Notes under the pieces: generated by a model | Seen by the model: the letters and a program-made list of their open reading frames with translations, nothing else | Told to the model about the DNA's origin: nothing | The model's database searches: none | Made by a program: the position numbers and the translations under genes | NCBI GenBank assembly: GCA_963710815.1 | Contig: CAVQCA010000062.1 | Location: forward strand, 1-64,000 | DNA length: 64,000 nucleotides | Direction of reading: 5' to 3' | Origin: CAVQCA01 sp963710815 | Lineage (GTDB): Bacteria > Pseudomonadota > Gammaproteobacteria > UBA9214 | Part shown: piece after piece, positions 34,327 to 43,601 of the stretch | How the letters are laid out: the number at the start of each line of letters is the position of its first letter | How positions within the stretch are numbered: position 1 is the first letter of the stretch

Positions 34327-35676
34327 TTGTATCCAAGAAGTCCGATAGTGTTTTTCCCGGATTACCTGCATCGTCAACTGGCCGATTTGCCCGCTGGTGC
34401 ATGCTGCTGGGTTGCCTACAGCGGCGGTGTCGACTCCCACGCACTGCTGCACGCCCTGGCGGACTTGCGCCCGGCGCTCTCTTGCCGTGTCGCCGCCGTG
34501 CATGTCAATCACGGCCTGCATGCCGATGCCGACGCTTGGGACAGGCATTGCCGCGCCGTATGCGGCGAACTGGACGTCGATTACGTCTTGCTGCGAGCGG
34601 ATAGCCGTGCCGCCGCCGGCGAGAGCCGGGAAGCCGCGGCGCGGGCGGCGCGCTATGCCGTGCTGGAAGACTGGTTGCCTTCGCGGCACTATCTGCTGAC
34701 CGCCCAGCATCAGGACGACCAGGCGGAGACCCTGTTGTTGCAGTTGCTGCGCGGCAGCGGTGTCAGGGGTCTGGCTGCGATGCCGCGGCTGGCGAGCTTC
34801 GGGGAGGGGCGCCTGCTGCGCCCGCTGCTCGAGTGCCGCCGTGATGTGTTACTCGAGTACGCCGTCGCAAACCACCTGGTCTGGGTGGACGACCCCAGCA
34901 ACCGGGATGTTTCACTGGATCGAAACTTTCTCCGGCATCGGGTCCTGCCCGTCTTGCGCGGTCGCTGGCCCGCACTGCCGGCCACGCTTTCGCGCAGCGC
35001 CCGTCACTGTGCAGAGGCGGCGCTGGTTCTGGAACGACTCGCCGTACAGGATGCCGGGGTGATTACTGACAGATCAGGGAATACCCTGTCGGTTCCCGGA
35101 CTGCTGCGGCTCCCCCTGGAACGGCAACGCAACGTCTTGCGCCACTGGCTGGCGCGCCAGTGCGGGACGAGTCCCTCCGCGGCGGTGCTTGCCCGGATCG
35201 CCCGCGACATCCTCCTCGGCCGACCGGACGCCGAAGCCTGTGTCCGGTGGGGTGACTGCGCGCTGCGGCGTTACCGCGATCGTCTCTATCTGCTGTGGCA
35301 GGAACCGGCATGTGAGACACCGTCTGACCCGCTGGTGTGGCGGACGGAGGTGCCGCTGAAACTGCCGAATGCGGGCGGGACGCTGAGCGCACGCCGCCGG
35401 ACGGGCGGCGGGGTGCGCGTCTCCGCCTTTTCGGGGGCGGACGTTCGCGTAACCTGGCGCCGGGGGGGCGAACGGTGCTGTCCTGCCGGCCGCCGGCATC
35501 ACCATGCGCTGAAGAAGCTGTTCCAGGAATACGGGATCCCTCCCTGGGAACGGGCACGTATCCCGCTGGTGTACATCGGCGCCGAGCTGGCGGCCGTGGC
35601 GGATCTCTGGGTGTGCGACCCGTTCAGCGCCGGGCCGGGAGAACCCGGATACACTATCCACTGGGACAGGCGCTGA
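34327..35676 (+). CDS. tilS: tRNA(Ile)-lysidine synthase
   Basis: Modifies C34 of the tRNA-Ile CAU anticodon so that it reads AUA. The N-terminal PP-loop motif AYSGGVDSHALLHAL is followed by HVNHGLHADAD, TAQHQDDQAETLLLQLLRG and NRDVSLDRNFLRHRVLP. The C-terminal domain ends GIPPWERARIPLVYIG. The start is uncertain: TTG at 34327 is used, GTG at 34348 is equally possible. Length is about 449 residues, normal for gammaproteobacteria. Confidence 0.94.
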   Translation: MYPRSPIVFFPDYLHRQLADLPAGACCWVAYSGGVDSHALLHALADLRPALSCRVAAVHVNHGLHADADAWDRHCRAVCGELDVDYVLLRADSRAAAGESREAAARAARYAVLEDWLPSRHYLLTAQHQDDQAETLLLQLLRGSGVRGLAAMPRLASFGEGRLLRPLLECRRDVLLEYAVANHLVWVDDPSNRDVSLDRNFLRHRVLPVLRGRWPALPATLSRSARHCAEAALVLERLAVQDAGVITDRSGNTLSVPGLLRLPLERQRNVLRHWLARQCGTSPSAAVLARIARDILLGRPDAEACVRWGDCALRRYRDRLYLLWQEPACETPSDPLVWRTEVPLKLPNAGGTLSARRRTGGGVRVSAFSGADVRVTWRRGGERCCPAGRRHHHALKKLFQEYGIPPWERARIPLVYIGAELAAVADLWVCDPFSAGPGEPGYTIHWDRR

Positions 35677-35796
35677 TCTCGCGCTCGCGGCCGGCAATGA
35701 CCGCAGACCTCGTGAAGTAATTGAGGTAATCGCCCCGATCTGGTAACGTTCACTCCCGTCCCGCGACCCAGGCGCCGCACCAGATCAAGAGTGTTG

Positions 35797-37467
35797 ATGA
35801 CCCGTTTTATCTTTATTACCGGTGGCGTCGTGTCCTCCCTGGGCAAGGGCATCGCTTCCGCCTCGCTTGGCGCCCTGCTCGAATCCCGCGGTCTCAAGGT
35901 CACCCTGCTCAAACTGGATCCTTACATCAACGTGGATCCCGGCACCATGAGTCCGTTCCAGCATGGCGAGGTCTTCGTGACCAACGACGGCACGGAAACC
36001 GACCTGGACCTCGGACATTACGAGCGCTTCGTGCGCACCACCATGGGGAAGAACAACAACTTCACCACGGGACAGATCTACGAGAACGTGATACGCAAGG
36101 AGCGCCGCGGAGACTATCTCGGCGCGACTGTGCAGGTCATCCCGCACATCACCGACGAAATCAAGAGCTGCATCCGGACGGGCGCCGATGCAGCGGATGT
36201 CGCACTGGTTGAAATCGGCGGGACCGTGGGTGACATCGAGTCCCTGCCGTTCCTGGAAGCCATACGCCAGATGGGCGTGGAACTGGGCCGCTCACAGACC
36301 CTGTTCATGCATCTGACGCTGGTTCCCTATATCGCGGTTTCCGGCGAGATCAAGACCAAGCCGACCCAGCACTCGGTAAAGGAACTGCGTTCCATCGGCA
36401 TCCAGCCGGATATTCTCCTCTGCCGTGCCGATCGACCGCTTCCGTCTGCCGAGCGCCACAAGGTGGCGCTGTTCACCAATGTGGAAGAACGCGCGGTCAT
36501 CTCGGCGGTGGACGTGGACAGCATCTACCGGATTCCGCAATTGCTTCACGCCCAGCACCTCGATGATATCGTCGTCGGGAAATTCGGCCTTGAGACCCCG
36601 CCGGCCGATCTGTCGGAGTGGGAAAAGGTCAACCGGGACAGCGAAATGCGCACCGGCGAGGTCATCATCGCGATGGTCGGGAAGTACGTCGATCTGACCG
36701 AGTCCTACAAGTCGCTGTCCGAAGCCCTGATCCATGCCGGTATTCATACCCGCACCAACGTCACCATCCGCTACGTGGATTCCGAGACCATCGAGTCAGG
36801 GGGTACCGGCGTGCTCGAGGGCGCGGACGGGATTCTGGTCCCCGGCGGTTTCGGCGAGCGTGGCATCGAGGGCAAAATCGCCGCGGTGCGTTATGCGCGC
36901 GAGCACAGGATTCCGTACCTGGGGATCTGCCTCGGCATGCAGGTTGCAGTCATCGAGTTCGCGCGCCATGTGGCGGGGCTCGAGGGCGCGCATTCGACGG
37001 AATTCGCAAGGAATGCACACCACCCGGTAATCGCGCTGATCACCGAATGGAGTCGCGAGGACGGCGGCCTGGAGAAACGCAGCGAGGACTCGGATCTCGG
37101 CGGATCCATGCGTCTGGGCGGGCAGAAGTGCCGGCTCGCTCCCGGCAGCCTGGCGCACTCCGTCTACAACAAGGACGTGATCGTCGAACGTCACCGGCAC
37201 CGCTATGAATTCAACAACCAGTACCGTCAGGCGCTCGAAGAGAAGGGCCTGAGCATGTCCGGGATCTCGATGGACGGCAGGCTGGTCGAGGTGATCGAAG
37301 CCAGGGACCATCCCTGGTTTCTCGGCTGCCAGTTTCACCCGGAGTTCACCTCGACGCCGCGCGACGGTCATCCGCTGTTCTCCGGCTACATCCAGGCCGC
37401 GCGCGCATACCGCCAGCGGTGCGAGGCGGAAAGCTCCGGCCGCGCCGTGGCGGAAGCGGGTTCCTGA
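35797..37467 (+). CDS. pyrG: CTP synthase
   Basis: Makes CTP from UTP with glutamine. The synthase domain begins MTRFIFITGGVVSSLGKGI (P-loop-like). The class I amidotransferase domain follows, with the nucleophile cysteine in GICLGMQ and the His/Glu pair in CQFHPEFTS. The ATG at 35797 is chosen because family members start at MTRFIF. The length of 556 residues fits. Confidence 0.97.
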   Translation: MTRFIFITGGVVSSLGKGIASASLGALLESRGLKVTLLKLDPYINVDPGTMSPFQHGEVFVTNDGTETDLDLGHYERFVRTTMGKNNNFTTGQIYENVIRKERRGDYLGATVQVIPHITDEIKSCIRTGADAADVALVEIGGTVGDIESLPFLEAIRQMGVELGRSQTLFMHLTLVPYIAVSGEIKTKPTQHSVKELRSIGIQPDILLCRADRPLPSAERHKVALFTNVEERAVISAVDVDSIYRIPQLLHAQHLDDIVVGKFGLETPPADLSEWEKVNRDSEMRTGEVIIAMVGKYVDLTESYKSLSEALIHAGIHTRTNVTIRYVDSETIESGGTGVLEGADGILVPGGFGERGIEGKIAAVRYAREHRIPYLGICLGMQVAVIEFARHVAGLEGAHSTEFARNAHHPVIALITEWSREDGGLEKRSEDSDLGGSMRLGGQKCRLAPGSLAHSVYNKDVIVERHRHRYEFNNQYRQALEEKGLSMSGISMDGRLVEVIEARDHPWFLGCQFHPEFTSTPRDGHPLFSGYIQAARAYRQRCEAESSGRAVAEAGS

Positions 37468-37521
37468 ACCCCGCCCGATGCCGCGTCCCTCAGGCAGTAA
37501 ACTCGCAGGAGCAACCGAATC

Positions 37522-38361
37522 GTGAAATTGTGTGGATTCGAGGCCGGCATTGACCAGCCTTTCTTTCTGATCGCAGGCCCGTGCGTCATCGAGAGCGAGG
37601 CGCTGGCTATCGACTCCGCCGGAGAATTGAAGGAAATTACCGCGGCGCTGGGTATCCCGTTTATCTACAAATCCTCCTATGACAAGGCCAACCGCTCTTC
37701 GCATAAAAGCTTTCGCGGTCCCGGTATCGGGGAGGGCTTGCGCATACTGCAGCTGGTCAGGGATCAGATCGGCGTACCGGTACTCACCGACGTGCACGAG
37801 GACACACCGCTCGACGAGGTGGCGGCCGTTGTCGACGTGCTGCAAACCCCGGCGTTTCTGTGCCGCCAGACCAACTTTATCCAGAACGTCGCCCGCCAGG
37901 GCATACCGGTCAATATCAAGAAGGGTCAGTTCATGTCGCCCTGGGACATGCGCAATGTCGTGGACAAGGCGATTGCCACCGGCAATCAACAGATCATGGT
38001 CTGCGAACGGGGCGTCTCGTTCGGCTACAACAATCTGGTCTCCGACATGCGTTCCCTCGCGGTAATGCGCGGCTGCGGGGCGCCGGTGGTGTTCGACGCC
38101 ACCCATTCGGTACAGCTGCCCGGCGGGCAGGGCGACCGCTCAGGCGGCCAGCGGGAGTTCGTACCGGTGCTGGCGCGCGCCGCCGTGGCTGCCGGCATCT
38201 CCGGTCTGTTCATGGAAACCCATCCCGACCCGGACAAGGCGCTGAGTGACGGCCCCAATGCCTGGCCGCTGGCGCGTCTGCGGGAATTGCTCGATGTCCT
38301 GAAAAGGATCGACGCCACGGTCAAGTCACAGCCTTTCCCGGAAGCGGGGTTGATGCAATGA
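37522..38361 (+). CDS. kdsA: 3-deoxy-D-manno-octulosonate 8-phosphate synthase
   Basis: Makes KDO-8-phosphate for the lipopolysaccharide core. The GTG start is eight bases after AGGAG. FLIAGPCVIESEALA, YKSSYDKANRSSHKSFRGPG, FIQNVARQGIPVNIKKGQFMS-type motif (split here), and FDATHSVQLPGGQG identify it. Its 279 residues are standard. In most gammaproteobacteria eno would follow; here 131 bases without a gene lead to ftsB. Confidence 0.97.
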   Translation: MKLCGFEAGIDQPFFLIAGPCVIESEALAIDSAGELKEITAALGIPFIYKSSYDKANRSSHKSFRGPGIGEGLRILQLVRDQIGVPVLTDVHEDTPLDEVAAVVDVLQTPAFLCRQTNFIQNVARQGIPVNIKKGQFMSPWDMRNVVDKAIATGNQQIMVCERGVSFGYNNLVSDMRSLAVMRGCGAPVVFDATHSVQLPGGQGDRSGGQREFVPVLARAAVAAGISGLFMETHPDPDKALSDGPNAWPLARLRELLDVLKRIDATVKSQPFPEAGLMQ

Positions 38362-38492
38362 CGGCACGCATCGAGAATGCGCCGGGTCATATGGCGGATT
38401 GCGCCTCTTCTCCGGCGTTCAGGCATCTCGCGGACGCCTGATGACGGCATGGGTGGATTGTCCCATGAATTGACCGCCGTACCCGCCATGCC

Positions 38493-38762
38493 ATGAGGAA
38501 ACTGATACTCTTTCTCGTCATTCTTCTGGTCTACCTGCAATACCGGCTCTGGCTGGGTAACGGAGGCCTGCTGGAATTATGGAATGTTCACATCGAGGTC
38601 GAGACCCAGCGTGCGGAGAACGCGCGCCTGCGGGAGCGCAACGAGGCGCTCAACGCCGAGGTTCTGGACCTCAAGCACGGGCTGGAGGCCATCGAGGAGC
38701 GCGCCCGTGAGGATATGGGCATGGTCAAGCAGGGGGAGACCTTCTACCAGGTCGTCAAATAG
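38493..38762 (+). CDS. ftsB: Cell division protein FtsB
   Basis: A small bitopic protein of the FtsQLB divisome complex. The membrane span (LILFLVILLVYLQYRLWLG) is followed by a periplasmic coiled coil (EVETQRAENARLRERNEALN). 89 residues. The SGGL-type GNGGLLE and REDMGMVKQGETFYQ segments are typical. ispD follows, as usual for ftsB. Confidence 0.95.
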   Translation: MRKLILFLVILLVYLQYRLWLGNGGLLELWNVHIEVETQRAENARLRERNEALNAEVLDLKHGLEAIEERAREDMGMVKQGETFYQVVK

Positions 38763-38794
38763 CCCTGAGGACTGTACGAACCGATATCCCTGAT

Positions 38795-39517
38795 ATGCCA
38801 GCGGCGACCGCCACCGTTCCGAGTTACTGGGCCGTCGTGCCGGCCGCCGGCGCCGGCCGCCGCATGGCGATGGACATCCCCAAGCAATACCTGCCCCTGT
38901 ATGGGAGCACCGTCCTGGAACACACCCTGAATACGCTGTTTGCCTGTCAACGCATCGAAGGGGTGGTGCTGGCGCTGTCCGCCGATGATGACTACTGGCC
39001 GGAGATCGCGCCGGGGTTTGCCGGGAAAAACCTGGCGTGTATTGCGGGCGGCGTCGAACGCTGTCACAGCGTGCTCAATGCCGTCCATCATCTGCACGGT
39101 TTCGCGGACAGGCAGGACTGGGTGCTGGTCCACGACGCGGCACGTCCCTGCCTGCGCGCCGATGACCTGAACGACCTGATCGAGGCGCTGGCCGAAGAGG
39201 ACTGCGGAGGGGTGCTTGGTGTGCCGGTCTCCGACACCATGAAGCGACTCGACGCGGAAGATCGCGTTGCGGAAACCGTCGACCGGCGGAGGTTGTGGCA
39301 TGCGCAGACGCCGCAGATGTTTCGTCTGGGTATGTTGCTGCACGCGCTGGAACGGGCGCTGCCGCGGGGCGGGGAGATCACGGACGAGGCCGCAGCCATG
39401 GAACTGGCGGGTTACCGGCCACGTATGGTCCGCGGCCATGCGGATAACCTCAAGATCACCGTGCCCTCGGACCTGGCGCTGGCGGAATTCTACCTGCGGG
39501 GCCGGCATACCTCATGA
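38795..39517 (+). CDS. ispD: 2-C-methyl-D-erythritol 4-phosphate cytidylyltransferase
   Basis: The third MEP-pathway step. It has the nucleotidyltransferase start AVVPAAGAGRRMAMDIPKQY, VLVHDAARPCL, and the closing GHADNLKITVPSDLALAE. 240 residues. It overlaps ispF by four bases (ATGA), indicating coupling; the two enzymes act in sequence. Confidence 0.97.
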   Translation: MPAATATVPSYWAVVPAAGAGRRMAMDIPKQYLPLYGSTVLEHTLNTLFACQRIEGVVLALSADDDYWPEIAPGFAGKNLACIAGGVERCHSVLNAVHHLHGFADRQDWVLVHDAARPCLRADDLNDLIEALAEEDCGGVLGVPVSDTMKRLDAEDRVAETVDRRRLWHAQTPQMFRLGMLLHALERALPRGGEITDEAAAMELAGYRPRMVRGHADNLKITVPSDLALAEFYLRGRHTS

Positions 39518-40002
39518 GAGTCGGGCAGGGTTTCGATGCCCACGCCTTCAGACCGGGGGGCAGGCTGGTACTGGGCGGCGTGGAGATCCCCTACGCCCGG
39601 GGACTGGAAGCGCACTCCGACGGTGATGTGGTTCTGCATGCCCTGTGTGATGCCCTGCTGGGCGCCGCCGGGCTGGGCGACATCGGCGGGCATTTCCCGC
39701 CGGACGATCCTGCCTATGAAAATATCGACAGTCGGATTCTGCTGCGCCGCGTGGTGGATCTCGTGGACGGCAACGGGCTGCGGATCGTCAACACGGATAT
39801 CACGATTGTCGCGCAGGAACCCCGCATGGCGCCATATTTCGCCGCCATGCGGGAAAACATCCGCACCGATCTCGGGCTGGAGGCCTCGCGGGTCAACATC
39901 AAGGCCACCACGACCGAACGCCTGGGATTTACCGGCAGGGGCGAAGGCATCGCCGTCTTCGCGATCGCCCTGCTGCAGGACAGTGCGAATCCGCACTTTT
40001 GA
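39514..40002 (+). CDS. ispF: 2-C-methyl-D-erythritol 2,4-cyclodiphosphate synthase
   Basis: The fifth MEP-pathway step. MRVGQGFDAHAF at the start carries the zinc ligands Asp and His (GFDAH). HSDGDVVLHALCDALLGA and the C-terminal TTTERLGFTGRGEGIAVFA complete the family pattern; 162 residues. Its stop overlaps the truD start. Confidence 0.97.
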   Translation: MRVGQGFDAHAFRPGGRLVLGGVEIPYARGLEAHSDGDVVLHALCDALLGAAGLGDIGGHFPPDDPAYENIDSRILLRRVVDLVDGNGLRIVNTDITIVAQEPRMAPYFAAMRENIRTDLGLEASRVNIKATTTERLGFTGRGEGIAVFAIALLQDSANPHF

Positions 40003-41048
40003 ATCCCTCTCTCGATAGCGCCATTCATCGGCTCGAGTTCGCCTGGGGTGGTCCGCCGGTGAGTGCCCGCCTGCGTGCCAGTGCGGAGGATTTCCTGGTT
40101 CAGGAGATCCCGCTGGTCGAACCCGCGGGGCAGGGTGAACACGTCTGGCTGCTGATCCGCAAGCGGCTGGAGAATACCGAACAGGTGGCGGGGGCCCTGG
40201 CCCGGCTTGCCGGCGTCCCGCCGCGGGACGTCAGCTTCGCCGGCCTGAAGGATCGCAATGCCGTCACCGAACAATGGTTCTCCGTGCGCCTGCCGGGAGG
40301 GAGCGAGCCGGACTGGACGGCACTCAATTGCGAACGCATCACGTTGTTGCACCATGCCCGGCATAACCGCAAGCTGCGCCGCGGCGTCCTGCGCGGCAAC
40401 GCCTTCCGGATCCGCATCCACGATATCACGGGAGACGTGCCGGAGCTCGAGCGGCGTCTGACGTCGGTTGCCGCGGGTGGTGTGCCGAATTACTTCGGCG
40501 AGCAGCGCTTCGGACGCGGTGGTAGCAATTTGCTCACGGCCGGCCGGTTGTTCAGTGATACGGCCGGACGGCTGTCCCGGGTACGGCGCGGGCTGGCGCT
40601 CTCGGCCGCGCGCTCCTACCTGTTCAACCAGGTGCTGGCGCGCCGGGTTGCGTCACACAACTGGAATCGCCCCCTGCCCGGGGAGGCCTTGCAGCTGGAT
40701 GGCAGTCACAGTTACTTCATTGCCAGCGTGTTGGATGAAACCCTGCAGCAGCGGGTGTGCGAGGGAGACGTGCATCCGACCGGTCCGCTGTACGGGCGGG
40801 GGGAAAGTCCCGCGACAGGAGAGGCGCTGCAACTGGAATCCGCCTGTCTGGCTCCCTTCGAGACCTGGTGTCAGGGACTGGTCGATGCAGGCCTCAGGCA
40901 GGAGCGCCGTTCCCTGCGGCTTCCCGTCGGCGAGCCGGACTGGACATGGCCACAGCCGGACTGCCTTGAGATCTCGTTCCGCCTGCCGGCGGGCGCCTAT
41001 GCGACCAGCGTGTTGCGGGAACTGGTTCGATCTGGCGATCGACAGTAA
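39999..41048 (+). CDS. truD: tRNA pseudouridine(13) synthase
   Basis: Makes pseudouridine 13 in tRNA-Glu. The catalytic aspartate is in FAGLKDRNAVTEQWFSV. LRRGVLRGNAFRIRI, VPNYFGEQRFGRGGSN and LRLPVGEPDW support TruD. The TTG at 39999 overlaps the ispF stop as TTGA. 349 residues is normal. A palindromic element follows downstream. Confidence 0.96.
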   Translation: MNPSLDSAIHRLEFAWGGPPVSARLRASAEDFLVQEIPLVEPAGQGEHVWLLIRKRLENTEQVAGALARLAGVPPRDVSFAGLKDRNAVTEQWFSVRLPGGSEPDWTALNCERITLLHHARHNRKLRRGVLRGNAFRIRIHDITGDVPELERRLTSVAAGGVPNYFGEQRFGRGGSNLLTAGRLFSDTAGRLSRVRRGLALSAARSYLFNQVLARRVASHNWNRPLPGEALQLDGSHSYFIASVLDETLQQRVCEGDVHPTGPLYGRGESPATGEALQLESACLAPFETWCQGLVDAGLRQERRSLRLPVGEPDWTWPQPDCLEISFRLPAGAYATSVLRELVRSGDRQ

Positions 41049-41059
41049 GGATGTTTTAT

Positions 41060-41201
41060 AACCGCAGAGACGCAAAGGACGCAGAGGAAATCATTGCTGT
41101 ACGGACCGGTGGTATACCATACGCAGACTCCCGGGCCGTACTTTTCTAGCATGACCGGGCATTGTTATGAATAACCCTGCGTACTCCGCGACTCTGCGGT
41201 G
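41060..41201. repeat. Palindromic CGCAGAG/CGCAAAG element, copy 2
   Basis: Left arm AACCGCAGAGACGCAAAGGA, right arm ending CTCTGCGGTGAATC, with a ~90-base interior. It sits between the convergent truD and smr genes and may double as a transcription end structure. Confidence 0.65.
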
Positions 41202-41211
41202 AATCAGGCTG

Positions 41212-41772
41212 TTAACGGCGCGACCGTAACAGGACGTTCACTGCGCCGGTGCCGCCCTGGTCCGGCCGGGAGGAACAGAAAGCCAGCACCTCGTGCCGCT
41301 GACGCAGCCAGTCATTGATGAGGTTCTTCAGTACCGGCGACTGCTCCCGTGAACCATGGCCCTTGCCGTGAATGATGCGCACGGTGCGCATGCCATGCGC
41401 ACCGCAGTAGGACAGAAAACGCGCGACTTCATGTTGCGCCGCCACGATGGTCATTCCGTGCAGATCGAGTTCGGCCTCGTCCGGCAGCTGGCCACGGCGC
41501 AGACGTTGCAACAGACGATGCTGCAGCCCCGTGCGCGCATAGTACAGCGTCTCCCCCGCGCTGACCCCCTGGCCGCGGAACCCCCGTGGATATGCCGGTG
41601 CGTCGGAGATGTATTCGTCGCCCGTCGCGACGCGCGGTCTGGGCGGCGGGCGTTTCGTCGCGGGATAGACCTTGTCTCCGCGCAGTCTCCTCACGGGGCC
41701 GATGCTGCGGCGGAACAGGTCTGCATCGTCGGTGGTGGGTTTTCCGGTCGCGGGCATCTCGGTTGCGCTCAT
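41212..41772 (-). CDS. Smr-domain protein
   Basis: This 186-residue protein has a disordered, basic N-terminal half (PATKRPPPRPRVATGDE) and a C-terminal Smr domain: AELDLHGMTIVAAQHEVARF, VRIIHGKGHGSREQSPVLK and a terminal GGTGAVNVLLR. Smr domains bind nucleic acids and some cut RNA or DNA. It resembles the stand-alone SmrA/SmrB proteins of gammaproteobacteria; which paralogue it is cannot be told from sequence alone. It is divergent from surE across a 142-bp spacer. Confidence 0.88.
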   Translation of the reverse strand: MSATEMPATGKPTTDDADLFRRSIGPVRRLRGDKVYPATKRPPPRPRVATGDEYISDAPAYPRGFRGQGVSAGETLYYARTGLQHRLLQRLRRGQLPDEAELDLHGMTIVAAQHEVARFLSYCGAHGMRTVRIIHGKGHGSREQSPVLKNLINDWLRQRHEVLAFCSSRPDQGGTGAVNVLLRSRR

Positions 41773-41914
41773 GGGTCGCTGGTGATGGCTGGCACCATGG
41801 CCGCAACCGTAACCAGTTTGGCGGGGGCTTGCAAGCCGGAGGCGGGGCGTGCTTTGTGTTCCTGTGCGACTTTATATTACGATGCAGTTCTCCGGAAGAG
41901 GCGATGCGGCGTGA

Positions 41915-42658
41915 ATGGATATTCTGATCAGTAACGACGACGGTTATCAGTCGACCGGCATTCGGGTGCTTGCCGCCGCACTGGGGGAGGTTGCCACCGT
42001 CATCGTGGTGGCGCCGGACCGTGACCGCAGTGGCGCCAGCAATTCCCTGACGCTGGATGCTCCGGTAAGGGCGACGCGGGCGGAGAACGGATTTACCTAT
42101 GTCGACGGCACACCCACCGACTGCGTGCATCTGGCCATCACCGGGCTGCTCGACACGGAACCGGACATGGTCGTTACGGGAATCAATGCCGGCGCCAACC
42201 TGGGCGACGACGTGCTCTACTCGGGTACCGTCGCGGCGGCCATGGAGGGTCGTTTTCTCGGCTTGCCCGCTATCGCGATTTCACTGGCCTCTCATGAACC
42301 CACGCATTACGAGACCGCCGCTCACGTCGCCGTGGAGCTTGTCAGGCGACTGCTGTCGCGTTCCCTGCCGGCTGATACCATCCTGAACGTGAATGTGCCG
42401 GACCTGCCGCTGGACCAGCTGGCCGGCATGCAGGCGACACGGTTGGGGCATCGTCATAAATCCGAACCGGTGGTCCCGATGGTCGATCCGAGGGGGAGGA
42501 CCGTTTACTGGGTGGGGCCGGCCGGCCCGGAGCAGGACGCCGGACCGGGAACCGACTTTCATGCGGTACGCTCCGGTTATGTTTCGTTGACGCCCCTCAA
42601 TGTCGATCTGACGCGCTACGCGGCGCTCGATAGCATCAGCGCCTGGCTGGGGAACTAG
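41915..42658 (+). CDS. surE: 5'/3'-nucleotidase SurE
   Basis: A metal-dependent nucleotidase linked to stationary-phase survival. It starts MDILISNDDGYQSTGIRVLA with the conserved Asp pair (NDDG). PDRDRSGASNSLTL, GTPTDCVHLA and the GINAGANLGDDVLYSGTV motif are all present. The 247-residue length is typical. It is the first gene of the surE-pcm-nlpD-rpoS cluster. Confidence 0.97.
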   Translation: MDILISNDDGYQSTGIRVLAAALGEVATVIVVAPDRDRSGASNSLTLDAPVRATRAENGFTYVDGTPTDCVHLAITGLLDTEPDMVVTGINAGANLGDDVLYSGTVAAAMEGRFLGLPAIAISLASHEPTHYETAAHVAVELVRRLLSRSLPADTILNVNVPDLPLDQLAGMQATRLGHRHKSEPVVPMVDPRGRTVYWVGPAGPEQDAGPGTDFHAVRSGYVSLTPLNVDLTRYAALDSISAWLGN

Positions 42659-42746
42659 GAGCCGCTGCGATACCGCCGGAATCATGCCACGACAACCGCT
42701 TGAAAACATAAAACAGAAACCGGGAGTGAATGTGGAGTTATCTGTC

Positions 42747-43403
42747 GTGAATTCTCTGACGCATGGCATCGGAATGACATCGCAGCGCACGCGTGACCGC
42801 CTGGTCATGCGCCTGCAGGAAGGGGGCATTCGAAGTGGCGCGGTCCTCGAGGTGCTGCGCAAGACTCCCCGGCACCTGTTCGTCGACGAAGCCCTGGCCA
42901 GCCGGGCCTACGAGGATACCGCGCTTCCGATCGGTTATAACCAGACGATCTCCCAGCCCTTCGTGGTTGCCGCCATGACGGAACTGATTATCGCCTGTGA
43001 GCCTGAACGGGTGCTGGAGGTGGGGACGGGCTCCGGATACCAGGCCGCGGTCCTGGCCCAGCTGGTGCCGAAGGTGTACACGGTGGAACGTATCGAACCT
43101 CTGGTGAATCTGGCCCGGCAGCGTTTCCGGCAGCTGGGCTTGCGCAATATCCGCGCCGCGCACAGTGACGGCACGATCGGTTTGCCGGAGTTCGCACCCT
43201 ATGACGCCATCATTGTCACGGCGGCCGCCGCCGCCATTCCCGAGGCGCTGATCGAACAACTGGCGCCTGGCGGCCGGCTGGTGATCCCGGTAGGGGAGCG
43301 GGAACGCCAGACACTAACCCTGGTGACCCGAACCGAAGCCGGCATCGAACACGAGAAACTCGAGCCGGTAATATTCGTACCCCTGGTAAGCGGTACCAGT
43401 TGA
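42747..43403 (+). CDS. pcm: Protein-L-isoaspartate O-methyltransferase
   Basis: Repairs isoaspartyl residues with SAM. The GTG at 42747 with GGAG nine bases upstream is chosen as start, giving 218 residues. An ATG at 42684 in frame would add 21 residues that look unlike the family. GIGMTSQRTRDRLV, DTALPIGYNQTISQPFVVA, and the SAM motif VLEVGTGSGYQAAVLA are diagnostic. The 198-base gap to nlpD holds no gene. Confidence 0.95.
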   Translation: MNSLTHGIGMTSQRTRDRLVMRLQEGGIRSGAVLEVLRKTPRHLFVDEALASRAYEDTALPIGYNQTISQPFVVAAMTELIIACEPERVLEVGTGSGYQAAVLAQLVPKVYTVERIEPLVNLARQRFRQLGLRNIRAAHSDGTIGLPEFAPYDAIIVTAAAAAIPEALIEQLAPGGRLVIPVGERERQTLTLVTRTEAGIEHEKLEPVIFVPLVSGTS

Positions 43404-43601
43404 TGCCGGTATTTCCCGCTCACGATGAATTTCCCGGGGTTCGTCACATGGGAGCCCGCTCCCGGACTATACCGGTCTTCGCGATGGTGGAGTGGCGGCT
43501 CTGGCCTGGCCCGGAGACGGAAACCGCGCCGTGTGTGTTCAGTGAACGAAGCAGCGTGATGCTGTCATGAAAGGTATCGTGTCCGGGCCCTGATCTCATC
43601 C

